64,000 nt of DNA from Bacillus sp. PAMC26568 (GCF_014235785.1 NZ_CP060137.1:1736001-1800000), one strand, 5' to 3'; positions 17,024-27,295 are shown, counted from the stretch's first letter. Notes: generated by a model from the letters alone, not told the origin. Numbers and translations are program-made.

Positions 17024-17855
17024 ATGCTGCCATTCCCAGCTGCAACAACCAGAAGAGAAAATCGAAATCATTAATGAAGTTAAAGAGAAGCTATTAAATA
17101 CATATAAAGAGAATATTTTAGCAATTGGTGCTTATGGTTCGATTAGTTTGAACACGGATGGGCCATATTACGATATCGAATTGCATGTCATCACGAAAGA
17201 TGGGTTTAAGCTGAAGAATCATGAATTTATTTATGACAGGTTTAAATTAGAAATTGGGATGATTGAGGAAAGCGAGATTATTAAATCTGCTAAGGTAGTG
17301 GATGAATCTTGGGCTATTACAGCAGGAGTCTATATAAATATTCTAGAAATCTATGACCCAAAAAATCTATTCGAGGAATTGAAAAAACTGCCGTATGAAA
17401 ATTCAGATGAAGCATTTAGAGTGGCCATGAAGGAATTCATGGTTTGGGAACCATTTGAAACAGTTGCAAAGCTAAGAAATAACTTTGAAATAAATAATTT
17501 TGGATATATCCCAATTGGAGCCAAAGACCTAACCTGGCAAACAGCTAAACTCATCGGACTAGCCAACAAACAATACTTTAGTACAAGAGCAAGGACATTA
17601 GAGGAAGCTATATCAATGGATTCAAAGCCTGCAGGTTTTAAAGAGCTTGCATCAGCAGTTATGGAGGGTTCATTAAGTGACAAGGAAGAAGTTTATCAGA
17701 AATGTGAATCATTGTGGACTGGTTTGAATGATTGGTTCAAGGAGCTTGGAATTGATTATAAAACCTCACATCTTCCGTTTTACCAACAATCACTGGAGTT
17801 CATTTTTGAAAATTTGGCATTGAAAGGTGATTTGGATGAAACTTCGCCATATTGA
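17024..17855 (+). pseudogene. Frameshifted aminoglycoside nucleotidyltransferase (ANT(4')-like)
   Basis: The ATG at 17024 has a good SD (AGAGGTG) and reads MLPFPAATTR, then leaves frame. The rest of the protein (EEKIEIINEVKEKLL...) continues in another frame from about 17052 to 17855. The joined product aligns by eye with kanamycin nucleotidyltransferase (TREERMKIVHEIKERIL; GVYGSLGRQTDGPYSDIE). The active-site region GAYGSISLNTDGPYYDIEL is intact. A 1-base insertion or 2-base deletion at 17050-17055 explains the break. A shorter product from TTG 17148 would lack the GAYGS motif. Either a recent pseudogene or a sequencing error. Confidence 0.75.
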
Positions 17856-18336
17856 ACCAAGCGATTACTATAAGATTTCTCCTTTGCTCAATGATTGGTG
17901 GGGAGGAAGAAATATGACTAACATGCTCCCTAAATTATTCTTTGATCATTTTAATGATACGAGTCTGGCAGCAGAGAAAGACGAGAGAATGATCGGTTTC
18001 TTAATCGGTTTTTTATCACAATCTCATCCTGAGGAGGCCTATATTCATTTTGTGGGTGTGCATCCGCAATATAGAAATAATAAGGTGGGTCACCGATTAT
18101 ATAGTGAGTTTTTTAAAATCGTGAAACAGAATGGATGTCATACTGTTCGTTGCGTAACCTCTCCAGTTAACACAGGATCAATAAATTTTCACACACGTAT
18201 GGGCTTTTCAATTGAAAGCGGAGACAAAACAATAAATGGAATCAATGTTACGTCCAATTATGATGGAATGAACCAAGACCGGGTGTTATTCGTGAAAGAA
18301 TTGAATTTGGAGAAAGGAGTTCTGAAGCACTTGTGA
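17836..18336 (+). CDS. GNAT family N-acetyltransferase
   Basis: 166 residues, a complete GNAT fold: AYIHFVGVHPQYRNNKVGHRLY carries the acetyl-CoA loop and GSINFHTRMGF the typical later strand. It overlaps the end of the nucleotidyltransferase gene by 20 bases, with AAAGG 8 bases before the ATG. The last ~10 residues (LEKGVLKHL) appear to be read from the neighbouring Nudix remnant, so the native C-terminus may have been altered. The substrate is unknown. Confidence 0.75.
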   Translation: MKLRHIEPSDYYKISPLLNDWWGGRNMTNMLPKLFFDHFNDTSLAAEKDERMIGFLIGFLSQSHPEEAYIHFVGVHPQYRNNKVGHRLYSEFFKIVKQNGCHTVRCVTSPVNTGSINFHTRMGFSIESGDKTINGINVTSNYDGMNQDRVLFVKELNLEKGVLKHL

Positions 18337-18623
18337 GAGAGGTTGAAGAAGAAATAGGAGCAGCTATTAATAACATCCAGTTCTTGGGGACAATTGAAAA
18401 TATTTTTACCTTTAATGGAGACAGGGGTCACGAAATTGTACAGGTCTACAATGCAGATTTTGCAGACCAATCATTTTATTCAATGGAATCATTTGAAGGG
18501 AAAGAAGATGACGGCACAATATTTAAGGTGCTTTGGAAACCATTAAGTGAATTTGAACATGGAAAGCTGAAGCTTGTTCCTGAAGAGCTGTTAGAGATGC
18601 TAATACTTTCAAGGGGGAAATGA
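18297..18623 (+). pseudogene. 5'-truncated Nudix hydrolase
   Basis: The frame reads RIEFGERSSEALVREVEEEIGA, the second part of a Nudix box, then a complete C-terminal half (FLGTIENIFTFNGDRGHEIVQVY...). The first ~40 residues and the two glycines that begin the Nudix box are missing, replaced by the end of the acetyltransferase gene. A GTG at 18333 overlaps the upstream stop (GTGA), so a fragment might be translated, but it would lack part of the catalytic box. It looks like a deletion fusion. Confidence 0.75.
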
Positions 18624-18745
18624 AATGGAGTCGGTTTATTATTAGTAATCTTAATAGTTATCATAAATTATACGTATTTTACTAATTTTCTGTTTTCGAG
18701 TAAAGTGATTATAGTATACTTTGGAAAGATAAATGTATGGTTTTG

Positions 18746-18771
18746 CCTATAAAACCCACTTAGTTTATAGG
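18746..18771 (+). promoter_or_regulatory. Inverted repeat upstream of cysJ
   Basis: CCTATAAA and TTTATAGG separated by 10 bases, about 110 bases before cysJ. It is a candidate operator or hairpin; the regulator (for example CymR) cannot be assigned. The remainder of 18624-18883 shows no gene. Confidence 0.35.
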
Positions 18772-18883
18772 GATAATAGACATGTATAAATGAAATTCTT
18801 TCTATTCTAAAAAGAATTGTTGAACCAATATTTATAAAAAAACGTTAAAAGCAGTATTAAATTACTTTGTGAGGTGGGAATCG

Positions 18884-20692
18884 TTGCAACTTCAGGTACT
18901 AAACAGTCCGTTTAATCAGGAGCAGGCAGAGCTTCTTAACAGTCTTCTGCCGACCTTAACAGAAACACAAAAAGTCTGGCTCACCGGTTATCTGGCTGCG
19001 TCCCAGTCAGTTACTGTCCCAGAAGAGCCAAAAGCAGAACTTCCTGCAGAAAGCACTGGTCAGACAATCTCAAAAGAAGTGACCATTCTTTATGGATCAC
19101 AGACGGGCAATGCAGCGGGGCTTGCTGAAAATGCAGGCAAGACGCTTGAAGGTCGAGGCTATCAAGTTACTGTTTCATCCATGAACGATTTTAAGCCGAA
19201 CAATTTAAAGAAAGTCCAAAACCTTCTAATTGTCGTGAGTACACATGGAGAAGGAACACCGCCGGATAACGCGCTGTCGTTTCATGAGTTTCTTCATGGC
19301 AGAAGGGCACCAAAGCTAGAAGATCTTCGCTTTTCTGTTTTGTCGCTTGGAGACAGCTCGTATGAATTTTTCTGTCAGACTGGAAAAGAATTTGATCAGC
19401 GGCTGGGCGAGCTTGGCGGCACCCGCGTTTATCCGCGAACTGACTGCGATCTGGATTATGATGAGCCGGCGGCAGAATGGCTTGAAGGAGTTCTTGCTGG
19501 CTTAAGTGAAGCGCAGGGCGGAAGTGCTGCACCCGTTCCGGCAGTAATTGAATCAGCAGAATCAGCATATTCCAGAACAAATCCGTTTAAAGCAGAAGTG
19601 CTTGAAACAATTAATTTGAATGGCCGCGGTTCGAATAAAGAAACACGTCACATTGAGTTATCCCTTGAAGGATCTGGATTAACATTTGAACCAGGTGACA
19701 GCCTCGGAGTTTATCCAACAAACGATCCTGCTCTTGTAGATATGCTTCTTGACCAAATGAATTGGGATCCAGAAAAGAGTGTGACGGTTAATAAACAAGG
19801 AGACATCCTTGCGATTAAAGAAGCACTTATTTCTCACTTTGAAATTACTGTTTTAACAAAACCGCTCCTTGAGCAGGCAGCGCAGCTTTCTAAGAATAAA
19901 GATTTACAGGAGCTTTTATTGTCTGACAATGCAGAAAAATTAAAAAGGTATCTTGAAGGCCGCGACTTGCTCGATTTGGTTCGTGATTTTGGTCCATGGG
20001 AAGTGTCGTCACAAGAATTTATCTCGATCCTTCGAAAAATGCCGGCACGTCTATATTCAATTGCAAGCAGTTTATCCGCTAATCCAGATGAAGTGCATTT
20101 GACAATTGGCGCTGTCAGGTACGAATCACATGGCAGGGAACGAAATGGCGTCTGCTCGATTTTATGCGCAGAACGTCTGCAGCCGGGGGATACGCTGCCG
20201 GTTTACATCCAGCGCAACCAAAACTTTAAGCTGCCAAAGAATCCGGAAACGCCGATTATTATGATTGGTCCCGGAACCGGCATTGCACCCTTCCGCTCCT
20301 TTATACAGGAGCGCGAAGAAATGGGAGCAGAAGGAAAATCATGGCTGTTTTTCGGAGATCAGCATTTTGTCACAGATTTCCTTTACCAGACTGAATGGCA
20401 AAAGTTGCTGGAAAACAGAGCGTTAACGAAAATGGATGTCGCTTTTTCGCGAGATACAGAACAAAAAGTATATGTGCAGCACCGTATGCTTGAACACAGC
20501 AAAGAATTGTTTGAGTGGATTCTAGAAGGAGCTGTGGTTTATATTTGCGGAGATGAGAAAAATATGGCGCATGACGTTCATCACACTCTGATTGAGATTA
20601 TCGAAAAAGAGGGCGGTATGAGCCGTGAAAAGGCGGAAGAGTATCTTGCCGATATGCAGCAGCAAAAACGTTACCAGCGTGATGTGTATTGA
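18884..20692 (+). CDS. cysJ: Sulfite reductase flavoprotein alpha subunit
   Basis: 602 residues. The flavodoxin domain begins TILYGSQTGNAAGLAENAG with STHGEGTPPDNA and LGDSSYEFFC. The FAD/NADPH-binding ferredoxin-reductase half has RLYSIASS, GVCS and MIGPGTGIAPFRSFIQER, and the protein ends QQQKRYQRDVY. It passes electrons from NADPH to CysI for reducing sulfite to sulfide in cysteine synthesis. The TTG at 18884 is preferred: GAGGTGGG lies just before it, and it gives MQLQVLNSPFNQEQAELL, matching the B. subtilis start as I recall it. The GTG at 18869 lies before the SD. cysI follows after 27 bases. Confidence 0.95.
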   Translation: MQLQVLNSPFNQEQAELLNSLLPTLTETQKVWLTGYLAASQSVTVPEEPKAELPAESTGQTISKEVTILYGSQTGNAAGLAENAGKTLEGRGYQVTVSSMNDFKPNNLKKVQNLLIVVSTHGEGTPPDNALSFHEFLHGRRAPKLEDLRFSVLSLGDSSYEFFCQTGKEFDQRLGELGGTRVYPRTDCDLDYDEPAAEWLEGVLAGLSEAQGGSAAPVPAVIESAESAYSRTNPFKAEVLETINLNGRGSNKETRHIELSLEGSGLTFEPGDSLGVYPTNDPALVDMLLDQMNWDPEKSVTVNKQGDILAIKEALISHFEITVLTKPLLEQAAQLSKNKDLQELLLSDNAEKLKRYLEGRDLLDLVRDFGPWEVSSQEFISILRKMPARLYSIASSLSANPDEVHLTIGAVRYESHGRERNGVCSILCAERLQPGDTLPVYIQRNQNFKLPKNPETPIIMIGPGTGIAPFRSFIQEREEMGAEGKSWLFFGDQHFVTDFLYQTEWQKLLENRALTKMDVAFSRDTEQKVYVQHRMLEHSKELFEWILEGAVVYICGDEKNMAHDVHHTLIEIIEKEGGMSREKAEEYLADMQQQKRYQRDVY

Positions 20693-20719
20693 TATCAGAT
20701 CGGAAGGAGTTTTTTCAAC

Positions 20720-22450
20720 ATGGTGAACCAAATTGTCAAACATAATTTAAAAGCGCCGGATGGCCCACCGAGCGATGTTGAGGACATTAAAAGAAAGAGC
20801 GACTATTTGCGCGGCACCCTTGCAGAAGTGATGCAAGATCGAATCAGTGCCGGAATTCCAGACGATGACAATCGCCTGATGAAGCATCACGGCAGCTATT
20901 TGCAGGATGACCGGGATCTTCGCAACGAGCGCCAAAAGCAAAAACTTGAACCTGCTTATCAGTTCATGCTCCGCATCCGCATGCCGGGCGGAGTGGCACA
21001 GCCTGCGCAATGGCTCGTCATGGATGAACTTGCTCAAAAATACGGCAATGGCACATTAAAACTGACAACACGCCAGACCTTTCAAATGCATGGCATTTTA
21101 AAATGGAATATGAAAAAAACAATTCAGGAAATACATGCGACAATGCTTGATACGATTGCAGCTTGCGGAGATGTGAACCGCAACGTTATGTGCAACTCAA
21201 ATCCATATCAATCTGAACTTCATTCCGAAGTGTATGAATGGTCAAAAAAATTGAGCGATTACTTGCTGCCGCGCACAAGAGCCTATCACGAAATTTGGCT
21301 TGATGAAGAAAAAGTAGTCGGTACTCCGGAAGCGGAAGAAGTAGAACCGATGTATGGTCCTCTATATTTGCCGCGGAAGTTTAAGATCGGGATCGCCGTT
21401 CCGCCATCAAATGACATCGATGTATTTTCTCAGGATCTTGGATTCATTGCGATTGTTGAAGATGGTAAGCTAAAAGGTTTCAACGTAGCAATCGGCGGGG
21501 GAATGGGAATGTCACATGGCGACAAAGCAACGTATCCCCAGCTCGCCAAAGTTATCGGCTTCTGTACACCGGATCAAATACTTGAAGTGGCGGAAAAAGT
21601 CATTACGATTCAGCGCGACTATGGGAACCGTTCCATTCGGAAAAACGCCCGGTTCAAATACACAGTTGACCGCCTTGGGCTTGAAACAGTAAAAGCCGAA
21701 CTGATAAATCGCCTCGGCTGGACTCTGGCTGAAGCTGAGCCGTATCATTTCGATGATAATGGCGACCGTTATGGCTGGGTAAAAGGCATCAAAGGAAAAT
21801 GGCATTTTACACTCTTTGTAGAAGGTGGACGTGTTGCAGATTTTGATGATTATAAGCTGATGACTGGTTTGCGTGAAATCGCAAAGATTCATACGGGGGA
21901 AATCCGTCTGACAGCAAATCAAAACCTGATCATATCAAATGTATCTGCTCAGAAAAAGAAAAAGATCAGTGAACTGATTGAACAATTCGGTTTAACGGAC
22001 GGCAAGCATCATTCAGCACTCCGCCGCAGCTCGCTTGCGTGTGTTGCTCTTCCAACATGTGGACTCGCAATGGCGGAAGCAGAACGCTACTTACCTGTTC
22101 TGCTAAATAAAATCGAAGCAATCGCTGATGAAAACGGTCTGAGGAACGAAGAAATAACCATCCGCATGACAGGCTGTCCGAACGGCTGCGCCCGCCATGC
22201 ACTAGGTGAAATCGGCTTCATCGGCAAAGCGCCTGGAAAATACAATATGTATCTCGGTGCAGCCTTTGACGGAAGCCGCTTAAGTAAAATGTACCGTGAA
22301 AACATTGGTGAAGAAGAAATTTTAAACGAACTGGGAGTTCTTTTTTCCCGATATGCTAAAGAACGCCAGGATGGAGAACACTTCGGTGACTTTGTTATCC
22401 GCACAGGTGTCGTAAAAGCAGTGACAGACGGAACTAATTTTCATGATTGA
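20720..22450 (+). CDS. cysI: Sulfite reductase hemoprotein beta subunit
   Basis: 576 residues, full length. The siroheme/4Fe-4S cysteines are in [15 protein letters not shown] and [14 protein letters not shown]. Nitrite/sulfite reductase repeats are visible ([12 protein letters not shown] and [11 protein letters not shown]). It reduces sulfite to sulfide with six electrons supplied by CysJ. It is the second gene of the cysJI operon, with a GGAAGGAG SD and a terminator 13 bases after the stop. Confidence 0.96.
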   Translation: MVNQIVKHNLKAPDGPPSDVEDIKRKSDYLRGTLAEVMQDRISAGIPDDDNRLMKHHGSYLQDDRDLRNERQKQKLEPAYQFMLRIRMPGGVAQPAQWLVMDELAQKYGNGTLKLTTRQTFQMHGILKWNMKKTIQEIHATMLDTIAACGDVNRNVMCNSNPYQSELHSEVYEWSKKLSDYLLPRTRAYHEIWLDEEKVVGTPEAEEVEPMYGPLYLPRKFKIGIAVPPSNDIDVFSQDLGFIAIVEDGKLKGFNVAIGGGMGMSHGDKATYPQLAKVIGFCTPDQILEVAEKVITIQRDYGNRSIRKNARFKYTVDRLGLETVKAELINRLGWTLAEAEPYHFDDNGDRYGWVKGIKGKWHFTLFVEGGRVADFDDYKLMTGLREIAKIHTGEIRLTANQNLIISNVSAQKKKKISELIEQFGLTDGKHHSALRRSSLACVALPTCGLAMAEAERYLPVLLNKIEAIADENGLRNEEITIRMTGCPNGCARHALGEIGFIGKAPGKYNMYLGAAFDGSRLSKMYRENIGEEEILNELGVLFSRYAKERQDGEHFGDFVIRTGVVKAVTDGTNFHD

Positions 22451-22462
22451 TCAATTTGCATT

Positions 22463-22494
22463 AGAGGCAGGAATTCATTCCTGTCTCTTTTTTA
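22463..22494 (+). terminator. Terminator of cysJI
   Basis: AGAGGCAGGAAT / ATTCCTGTCTCT stem followed by T6. Confidence 0.85.
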
Positions 22495-22947
22495 TTTCAT
22501 AAGTGATTCCTTTATTACAAGGAGTGCCCTGAGTTCAACAGTGGTGGCTTGCTGAAGGCAGCTCAGTTTTTATTGAGGGAGTATAGGAAATCACAAGCCG
22601 GTTGATAAAATTGTTATGGAATTCCCAATAAGGCGTGTTGTATATCTTAAAACCGATTTTCAAATTAAAACTAGAGATACAAAAAAACTGGCAAGTGCTA
22701 CTTTTTTCGCCCCTATGATAAAAAAGTTGAACCTTACATAAGGATTGCAACAGGAGACTATGAAGAAATCGTTTCAAAAAGAGGGAAAAAATTGAGGCAA
22801 GATAGGCAATATTGGACAGTATGGCTCACGAGATCCATTATCAGCAGTGGATAGGTGATAAGGAAATGGATGAAAATGCAGCAAAAAAAACTTATAAAAA
22901 AATTGGAGTTGCTGCAGCAGCTCCTTTTTAATGCACTTTTTATATCC
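22495..22947. other. Gene-poor stretch with possible decayed coding sequence
   Basis: No intact gene is convincing. A stretch around 22700-22850 reads VEPYIRIATGDYEEIVSKRGKK and then continues in another frame as a 36-codon ORF at 22821-22931 (MAHEIHYQQWIGDKEMDENAAKK). This change of frame suggests a decayed gene of unknown family. A GCCCTGAG...GCTCAG hairpin with a following T-run lies near 22527-22570. Confidence 0.3.
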
Positions 22948-23199
22948 CTATGATTGTGGCTGCTTTTTGGCATTCTTATGTTCATTCTTTCTTTTTTTAT
23001 AAACGCTGACAAAGGCATCTATTATAAAACAAAATAGAAAAAAAATGAAAACGGCTAATTCGGGAGTTTCCATCACAAGAAAGGGGTTGACAGCATTAAG
23101 AAGAGATGTTCTCAATTCAAATCCTTGAAGAATATCTATCCCAAATGAAATCCCCGTTAACATCAACATCATAACTATAGGAATGGCAATCATTTTCAT
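22948..23199 (-). CDS. Candidate germinant receptor D subunit
   Basis: 83 residues with two membrane segments (about 3-22 and 48-68) and a basic tail (KKRKNEHKNAKKQ). It is divergent from, and 139 bases away from, the gerA-type operon. Small two-pass D-subunit proteins of about 75 residues are known to lie beside GerA-family receptor operons in Bacillus and to modulate germination. Size, topology and position fit; sequence identity to that group cannot be checked here. The SD is GGAGAG before the ATG. Confidence 0.55.
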   Translation of the reverse strand: MKMIAIPIVMMLMLTGISFGIDILQGFELRTSLLNAVNPFLVMETPELAVFIFFLFCFIIDAFVSVYKKRKNEHKNAKKQPQS

Positions 23200-23338
23200 T
23201 ATATATCACTCTCCACTACCTGTTTAATAAAATAAAGTTGTTATACCTTTAGGAAAAAAATTCTAGATTTTGCATAACAAATAAATGCTATGAAAAAGAT
23301 AAAGAAATAAAAGAAGGAAAAGAAAGGTTAATTATAAT

Positions 23339-24967
23339 ATGCCCTCATTTTTTAAGCAGAAATCTAAGAATCAAAGTAATAAACAAGATGAATCTAGTGA
23401 AGATATATCAAACAAAGAATTTTCGGAGCTATTAAGCATATCTCTTACAGGAAATATTGCGACACTTAATCATAAAACAGGTAATAGCTCAGATGTAATC
23501 GTTCGAATGTTGAAAATAAGTAAAGATCCTGAAGTTACAGCAGCAATTATTTATATTGAGGGTATTGTAGATAACCAATCCATCAACGATTTTTTAATTG
23601 AATCAATAATGGAGAATTTTGAATTAAAAGTAAGAACGGATTGCTATGAAGAAATCTTAGACATTATGGCAGATAAGATTGTTTCTATAGGCAGTGTAAA
23701 ACAGATAAGTGATTGGAATGAACTGTTATTGTCCTTAATGTCAGGCGATACCATTATTTTAGTAAACGGTACGAATAAAGGGTTGAGTGCAAGCACCAAA
23801 GGAGGGGAAAGACGTTCAATACTGGAGCCGGGAACCCAAGTAGCTGTCCGTGGTTCTAGAGAAAGTTTTACTGAATCAATTGGGACGAATACAGCAATGG
23901 TAAGGAGAATTATTAAAAATCCAAACTTGTGGATAGAGTCTATAAAAATTGGCACCGTTACGAACACTGATGTTGTACTCATGTATATCCATGGTATTGC
24001 CAAAGATGAAATTATTAAAGAAGTTCGTAAACGGTTAGAAAGAATTAATCTCGATAGTATTTTAGAGTCCGGCTATATTGAACAGATGATTGAAGATCAG
24101 ACACTTACAACATTTCCAACTCTCTACCATACAGAAAGACCAGATATGGTAGCAGGAAATCTCCTGGAAGGAAGAGTGGCCATATTTGTAGATGGCACCC
24201 CATTTGTACTGTTAGCTCCAGCATTATTTATTCAGTTTTTTCAATCAGCAGAAGATTATTACGTTCGATTTGATATCGCCACTGCACTGCGCTTTCTGCG
24301 AATCCTGATTTTCTTTATATCCCTGATAGCACCTGCTGGTTATGTGGCTGCCACAACATTCCATCAAGAGATGATCCCGACACCTCTCTTAATCGCAGTT
24401 GCAGCCCAGCGTGAAGCCGTACCTTTCCCATCTCTCGTTGAAGCAATCATTATGGAAGTAACATTTGAAATATTAAGAGAAGCTGGTATACGAATGCCAA
24501 AAGCGATTGGATCTGCAATCTCAATCGTCGGAGCTCTTGTGATTGGGCAAGCTGCTGTACAGGCAGGAATAGTATCACCAGCCATGGTGATTATAGTTGC
24601 CATAACTGCTATTGCAAGTTTTGCAACTCCTTCATATGCTATAGCTATTTCTGCTCGTCTGATACGTTTTATCTTTATGCTGAGTGCAGCTACATTTGGT
24701 TTTTATGGAATTATTCTCACATTTATTATGATGATTGTTCATCTATGCGGTTTAAGATCTTTTGGTGTACCCTATATGGCACCATTTGCTCCCTTTATTC
24801 CGACGAATACGGGTGATTCATTTGTTCGATTGCCATGGTGGTTTTTAAAAGAAAGACCAAGATTAATCTCTAACAATATTGGCCGGAGCGGGAAAGACCA
24901 GAAGCCGGCCCCCCCTGAAAACCGTGGAATGGAAAATATTAAGTTCAAAGAAGGACGATCAGAATGA
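23339..24967 (+). CDS. Spore germination receptor subunit A (GerA family)
   Basis: 542 residues. A soluble N-terminal domain (about 1-280) is followed by five to six membrane segments. Family motifs are visible: GERRSILEPGTQVAVRGSRESFTESI, ERPDMVAGNLLEGRVAIFVDGTPF and RIPKAIG-like RMPKAIGSAISIVGALVIGQAAV. It sits in the spore inner membrane with the B and C subunits and senses a germinant of unknown identity. It overlaps the next gene by 4 bases (ATGA). Expression in the forespore by sigma G is expected from the family; I did not find a clear sigma G promoter. Confidence 0.95.
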   Translation: MPSFFKQKSKNQSNKQDESSEDISNKEFSELLSISLTGNIATLNHKTGNSSDVIVRMLKISKDPEVTAAIIYIEGIVDNQSINDFLIESIMENFELKVRTDCYEEILDIMADKIVSIGSVKQISDWNELLLSLMSGDTIILVNGTNKGLSASTKGGERRSILEPGTQVAVRGSRESFTESIGTNTAMVRRIIKNPNLWIESIKIGTVTNTDVVLMYIHGIAKDEIIKEVRKRLERINLDSILESGYIEQMIEDQTLTTFPTLYHTERPDMVAGNLLEGRVAIFVDGTPFVLLAPALFIQFFQSAEDYYVRFDIATALRFLRILIFFISLIAPAGYVAATTFHQEMIPTPLLIAVAAQREAVPFPSLVEAIIMEVTFEILREAGIRMPKAIGSAISIVGALVIGQAAVQAGIVSPAMVIIVAITAIASFATPSYAIAISARLIRFIFMLSAATFGFYGIILTFIMMIVHLCGLRSFGVPYMAPFAPFIPTNTGDSFVRLPWWFLKERPRLISNNIGRSGKDQKPAPPENRGMENIKFKEGRSE

Positions 24968-26175
24968 ATCTAAAAGCATTATTTCTTCTCTTGATAATAA
25001 TATCTATTCTCTCTGGGTGCTGGAGTAAAAAGGAATTAAATGATCTGGCATTAATTTCAGCTCTAGGAATTGATAAAAATGATAACGGTGAGTATGTTGG
25101 AACTTTTCAAATTATTAATCCGGGAAATGTGACAGGAGGCACGCAAGGCGGAGGAGGCGGACAGGGTCCATCCGTTTCTGTCTATACCTCGACAGGTAAA
25201 AATTTAGTTGAAATGAGCCGGCGTGCATCAACCAAGATTTCGCGAAAACTATATTACGCACATACAAACCTGCTGATCATCAGCGAGGAATTGGCAAAAG
25301 AAGAAGGTATCAATAAAATGTTTGATGCTTTAGTGCGGGACCCTGAATTTCGAACTACAGCCACAGTTGTGATCGCACATGATTCAAATGCTTCAGATAT
25401 TGTAAAGACATTAACCGCCGTGGACAAAATTCCTGCAAATAAAGTCATTAAAACGTTAAAATTCACGGAAAGACGTTGGGGGGAACATTTGAATGTCAAC
25501 ATTCAAGAGGTTGTTAAAAACCTTCTATCTTCTGGAAAAGAGCCTGTTATCAGCGGTTTTCGCGCAGTGGGCAATAAAGAACAAGGAAAAAAGATGGAGA
25601 ATATTCAACAAACTGCCCTAGATACAGTCCTTCAAGCTGAAGGCCTTGCAATATTTAAAGAGGGTAAGCTGGTTAATTGGTATCAAGGAAAATCTGCAAG
25701 AGGCATATTATGGGTGCTTGATAAAATCAAATCAACGGATGTAAATGTCAGCTGGGAGAAAGATAAAGATGCGATTGCCTATCAGGTTATCCGTCAAAAG
25801 ACTAAAATTTCTGCTGACATGAAAAATAATCGTCCTCATATTTCCATTCATGTACGGGTAGAAGGGGATATTGGAGAGGTTACTGTTCCTGTCACTCTGA
25901 ATGACCCCAACGTTTTGTTTAAAATCGAAGAATTATTAGAAAAAGAAATTATGAAAGAGATCAAAGACGCAGTACAACTGGCAAAGGAAGACAAAACGGA
26001 TATTTTTGGGTTTGGTGATGCTGTATATCGCTCCAATCCAGTTGTATGGAAAAAGCTAAGATATGAATGGAACGATGTTCACTTTTCAGAAATAAAGGCA
26101 GATGTGAAAGTTGATGCTTTTATTCGCAGAACAGGTATGATAAAAAAGCCCCACTTATCTGAAATGGATAAATAA
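24964..26175 (+). CDS. Spore germination receptor lipoprotein subunit C
   Basis: 403 residues, Ger(x)C family. The lipoprotein signal ends ISILSGCWSKKELNDLALISALGID, a classic GerC start. A Gly-rich loop (GGTQGGGGGQGPS) lies near residue 60. The protein is anchored on the outer face of the spore inner membrane and is essential for receptor function in the family. The gene order here is A-C-B. Start and stop overlap as ATGA with the A subunit. Confidence 0.93.
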   Translation: MNLKALFLLLIIISILSGCWSKKELNDLALISALGIDKNDNGEYVGTFQIINPGNVTGGTQGGGGGQGPSVSVYTSTGKNLVEMSRRASTKISRKLYYAHTNLLIISEELAKEEGINKMFDALVRDPEFRTTATVVIAHDSNASDIVKTLTAVDKIPANKVIKTLKFTERRWGEHLNVNIQEVVKNLLSSGKEPVISGFRAVGNKEQGKKMENIQQTALDTVLQAEGLAIFKEGKLVNWYQGKSARGILWVLDKIKSTDVNVSWEKDKDAIAYQVIRQKTKISADMKNNRPHISIHVRVEGDIGEVTVPVTLNDPNVLFKIEELLEKEIMKEIKDAVQLAKEDKTDIFGFGDAVYRSNPVVWKKLRYEWNDVHFSEIKADVKVDAFIRRTGMIKKPHLSEMDK

Positions 26176-26197
26176 TTAAAAGGGAAGTGACAATTCA

Positions 26198-27295
26198 GTG
26201 GAGAAGGCGAAAATTAGCTCATATCAGCTGTTTGTCCTTATTTTACTGTTCGAACTTGGAAGTGCATTACTGTTTCCGCTTGCTATCGAGACAAAACAGG
26301 ATGCCTGGATTGCAGTTCTGCTTGGTATGCTGGGCGGTTTTTTCCTATTTTTAGTCTATCATGGCCTTTACTGTTTTTATCCTGATATGCTTCCAACAGA
26401 ATATACTCAAAAAATTATTGGAAAAGTACTCGGGCGCAGCCTTTCCTATCTTTATATTTTATATTTTACATATCTCGCTGCAAGGGTATTGCGAGACTTT
26501 GGAGAATTATTGGTAACGTTTGCTTATCCAGATACACCGTTGTTCATTATAAACGCATTATTGACGCTGGCTGTTGTCTATACCATTCGAAAAGGAATCG
26601 AGGTATTAGCAAGAACAGGTGAATTGTTGTTTGTATTAATGTACTTGCTCGCAATTACAGGCTTCATCCTTGTTGTAGTCTCAGGATTAATTGATATTAA
26701 TAATTTAAAGCCGGTACTTGAACATGGAATTCTCCCGGTTTTAAAAGCCACAATTACTCAAACCTTGTATGTACCTTTTGGAGAAGTCATCGTATTTACG
26801 ATGATTATGCCTTATTTAAATAAATCGAAAAAGGCGAGAATGACCGGTTTGTTTGCTTTGGGATTAAGTGGAATAAATTTAGCTATTGTAATGGCATTTA
26901 ACATAAGTGTTCTAGGCGTGGATCTTACTACCCTTGCTGCATTTCCTCTTCTTAGTACAATACAAACCATTCAGGTTGCAGATTTTTTGGAACGGCTTGA
27001 TGTGTATTTTATGCTTGCCCTTATTATTGGCGGCTTCTTCAAAATAAGCATCTTTTGTTATGCAGCTGTTACAGGAACTGCAAACTTGTTTAACATCAAA
27101 GAACCTTCACGAATGGTTTATCCAATTGGTCTCGTCATTTTGATTTTGTCTATAACGATGGCAAGTAATTTTTCTGGTCATCTGCAGGAAGGTTTACAGA
27201 TAGTTACACTATATTTGCATCTTCCATTTCAGGTGATTATACCAATTATCCTTCTAGGTATTGCCTTTATTAAAAACAGAATAAATGGCAGGTAA
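26198..27295 (+). CDS. Spore germination receptor permease-like subunit B
   Basis: 365 residues with ten predicted membrane segments, endospore germination permease family (APC superfamily). It opens with the typical SSYQLFVLILLFELGSALLFP. The B subunit is thought to bind the germinant. GTG start with a GGGAAGTG SD, 22 bases after the C subunit gene. Last gene of the operon. Confidence 0.93.
   Translation: MEKAKISSYQLFVLILLFELGSALLFPLAIETKQDAWIAVLLGMLGGFFLFLVYHGLYCFYPDMLPTEYTQKIIGKVLGRSLSYLYILYFTYLAARVLRDFGELLVTFAYPDTPLFIINALLTLAVVYTIRKGIEVLARTGELLFVLMYLLAITGFILVVVSGLIDINNLKPVLEHGILPVLKATITQTLYVPFGEVIVFTMIMPYLNKSKKARMTGLFALGLSGINLAIVMAFNISVLGVDLTTLAAFPLLSTIQTIQVADFLERLDVYFMLALIIGGFFKISIFCYAAVTGTANLFNIKEPSRMVYPIGLVILILSITMASNFSGHLQEGLQIVTLYLHLPFQVIIPIILLGIAFIKNRINGR

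Noticed and set aside
22821-22931. 36-codon ORF MAHEIHYQQW...
   Set aside because: No SD, and coding-like sequence just upstream is in another frame; better read as a decayed gene.
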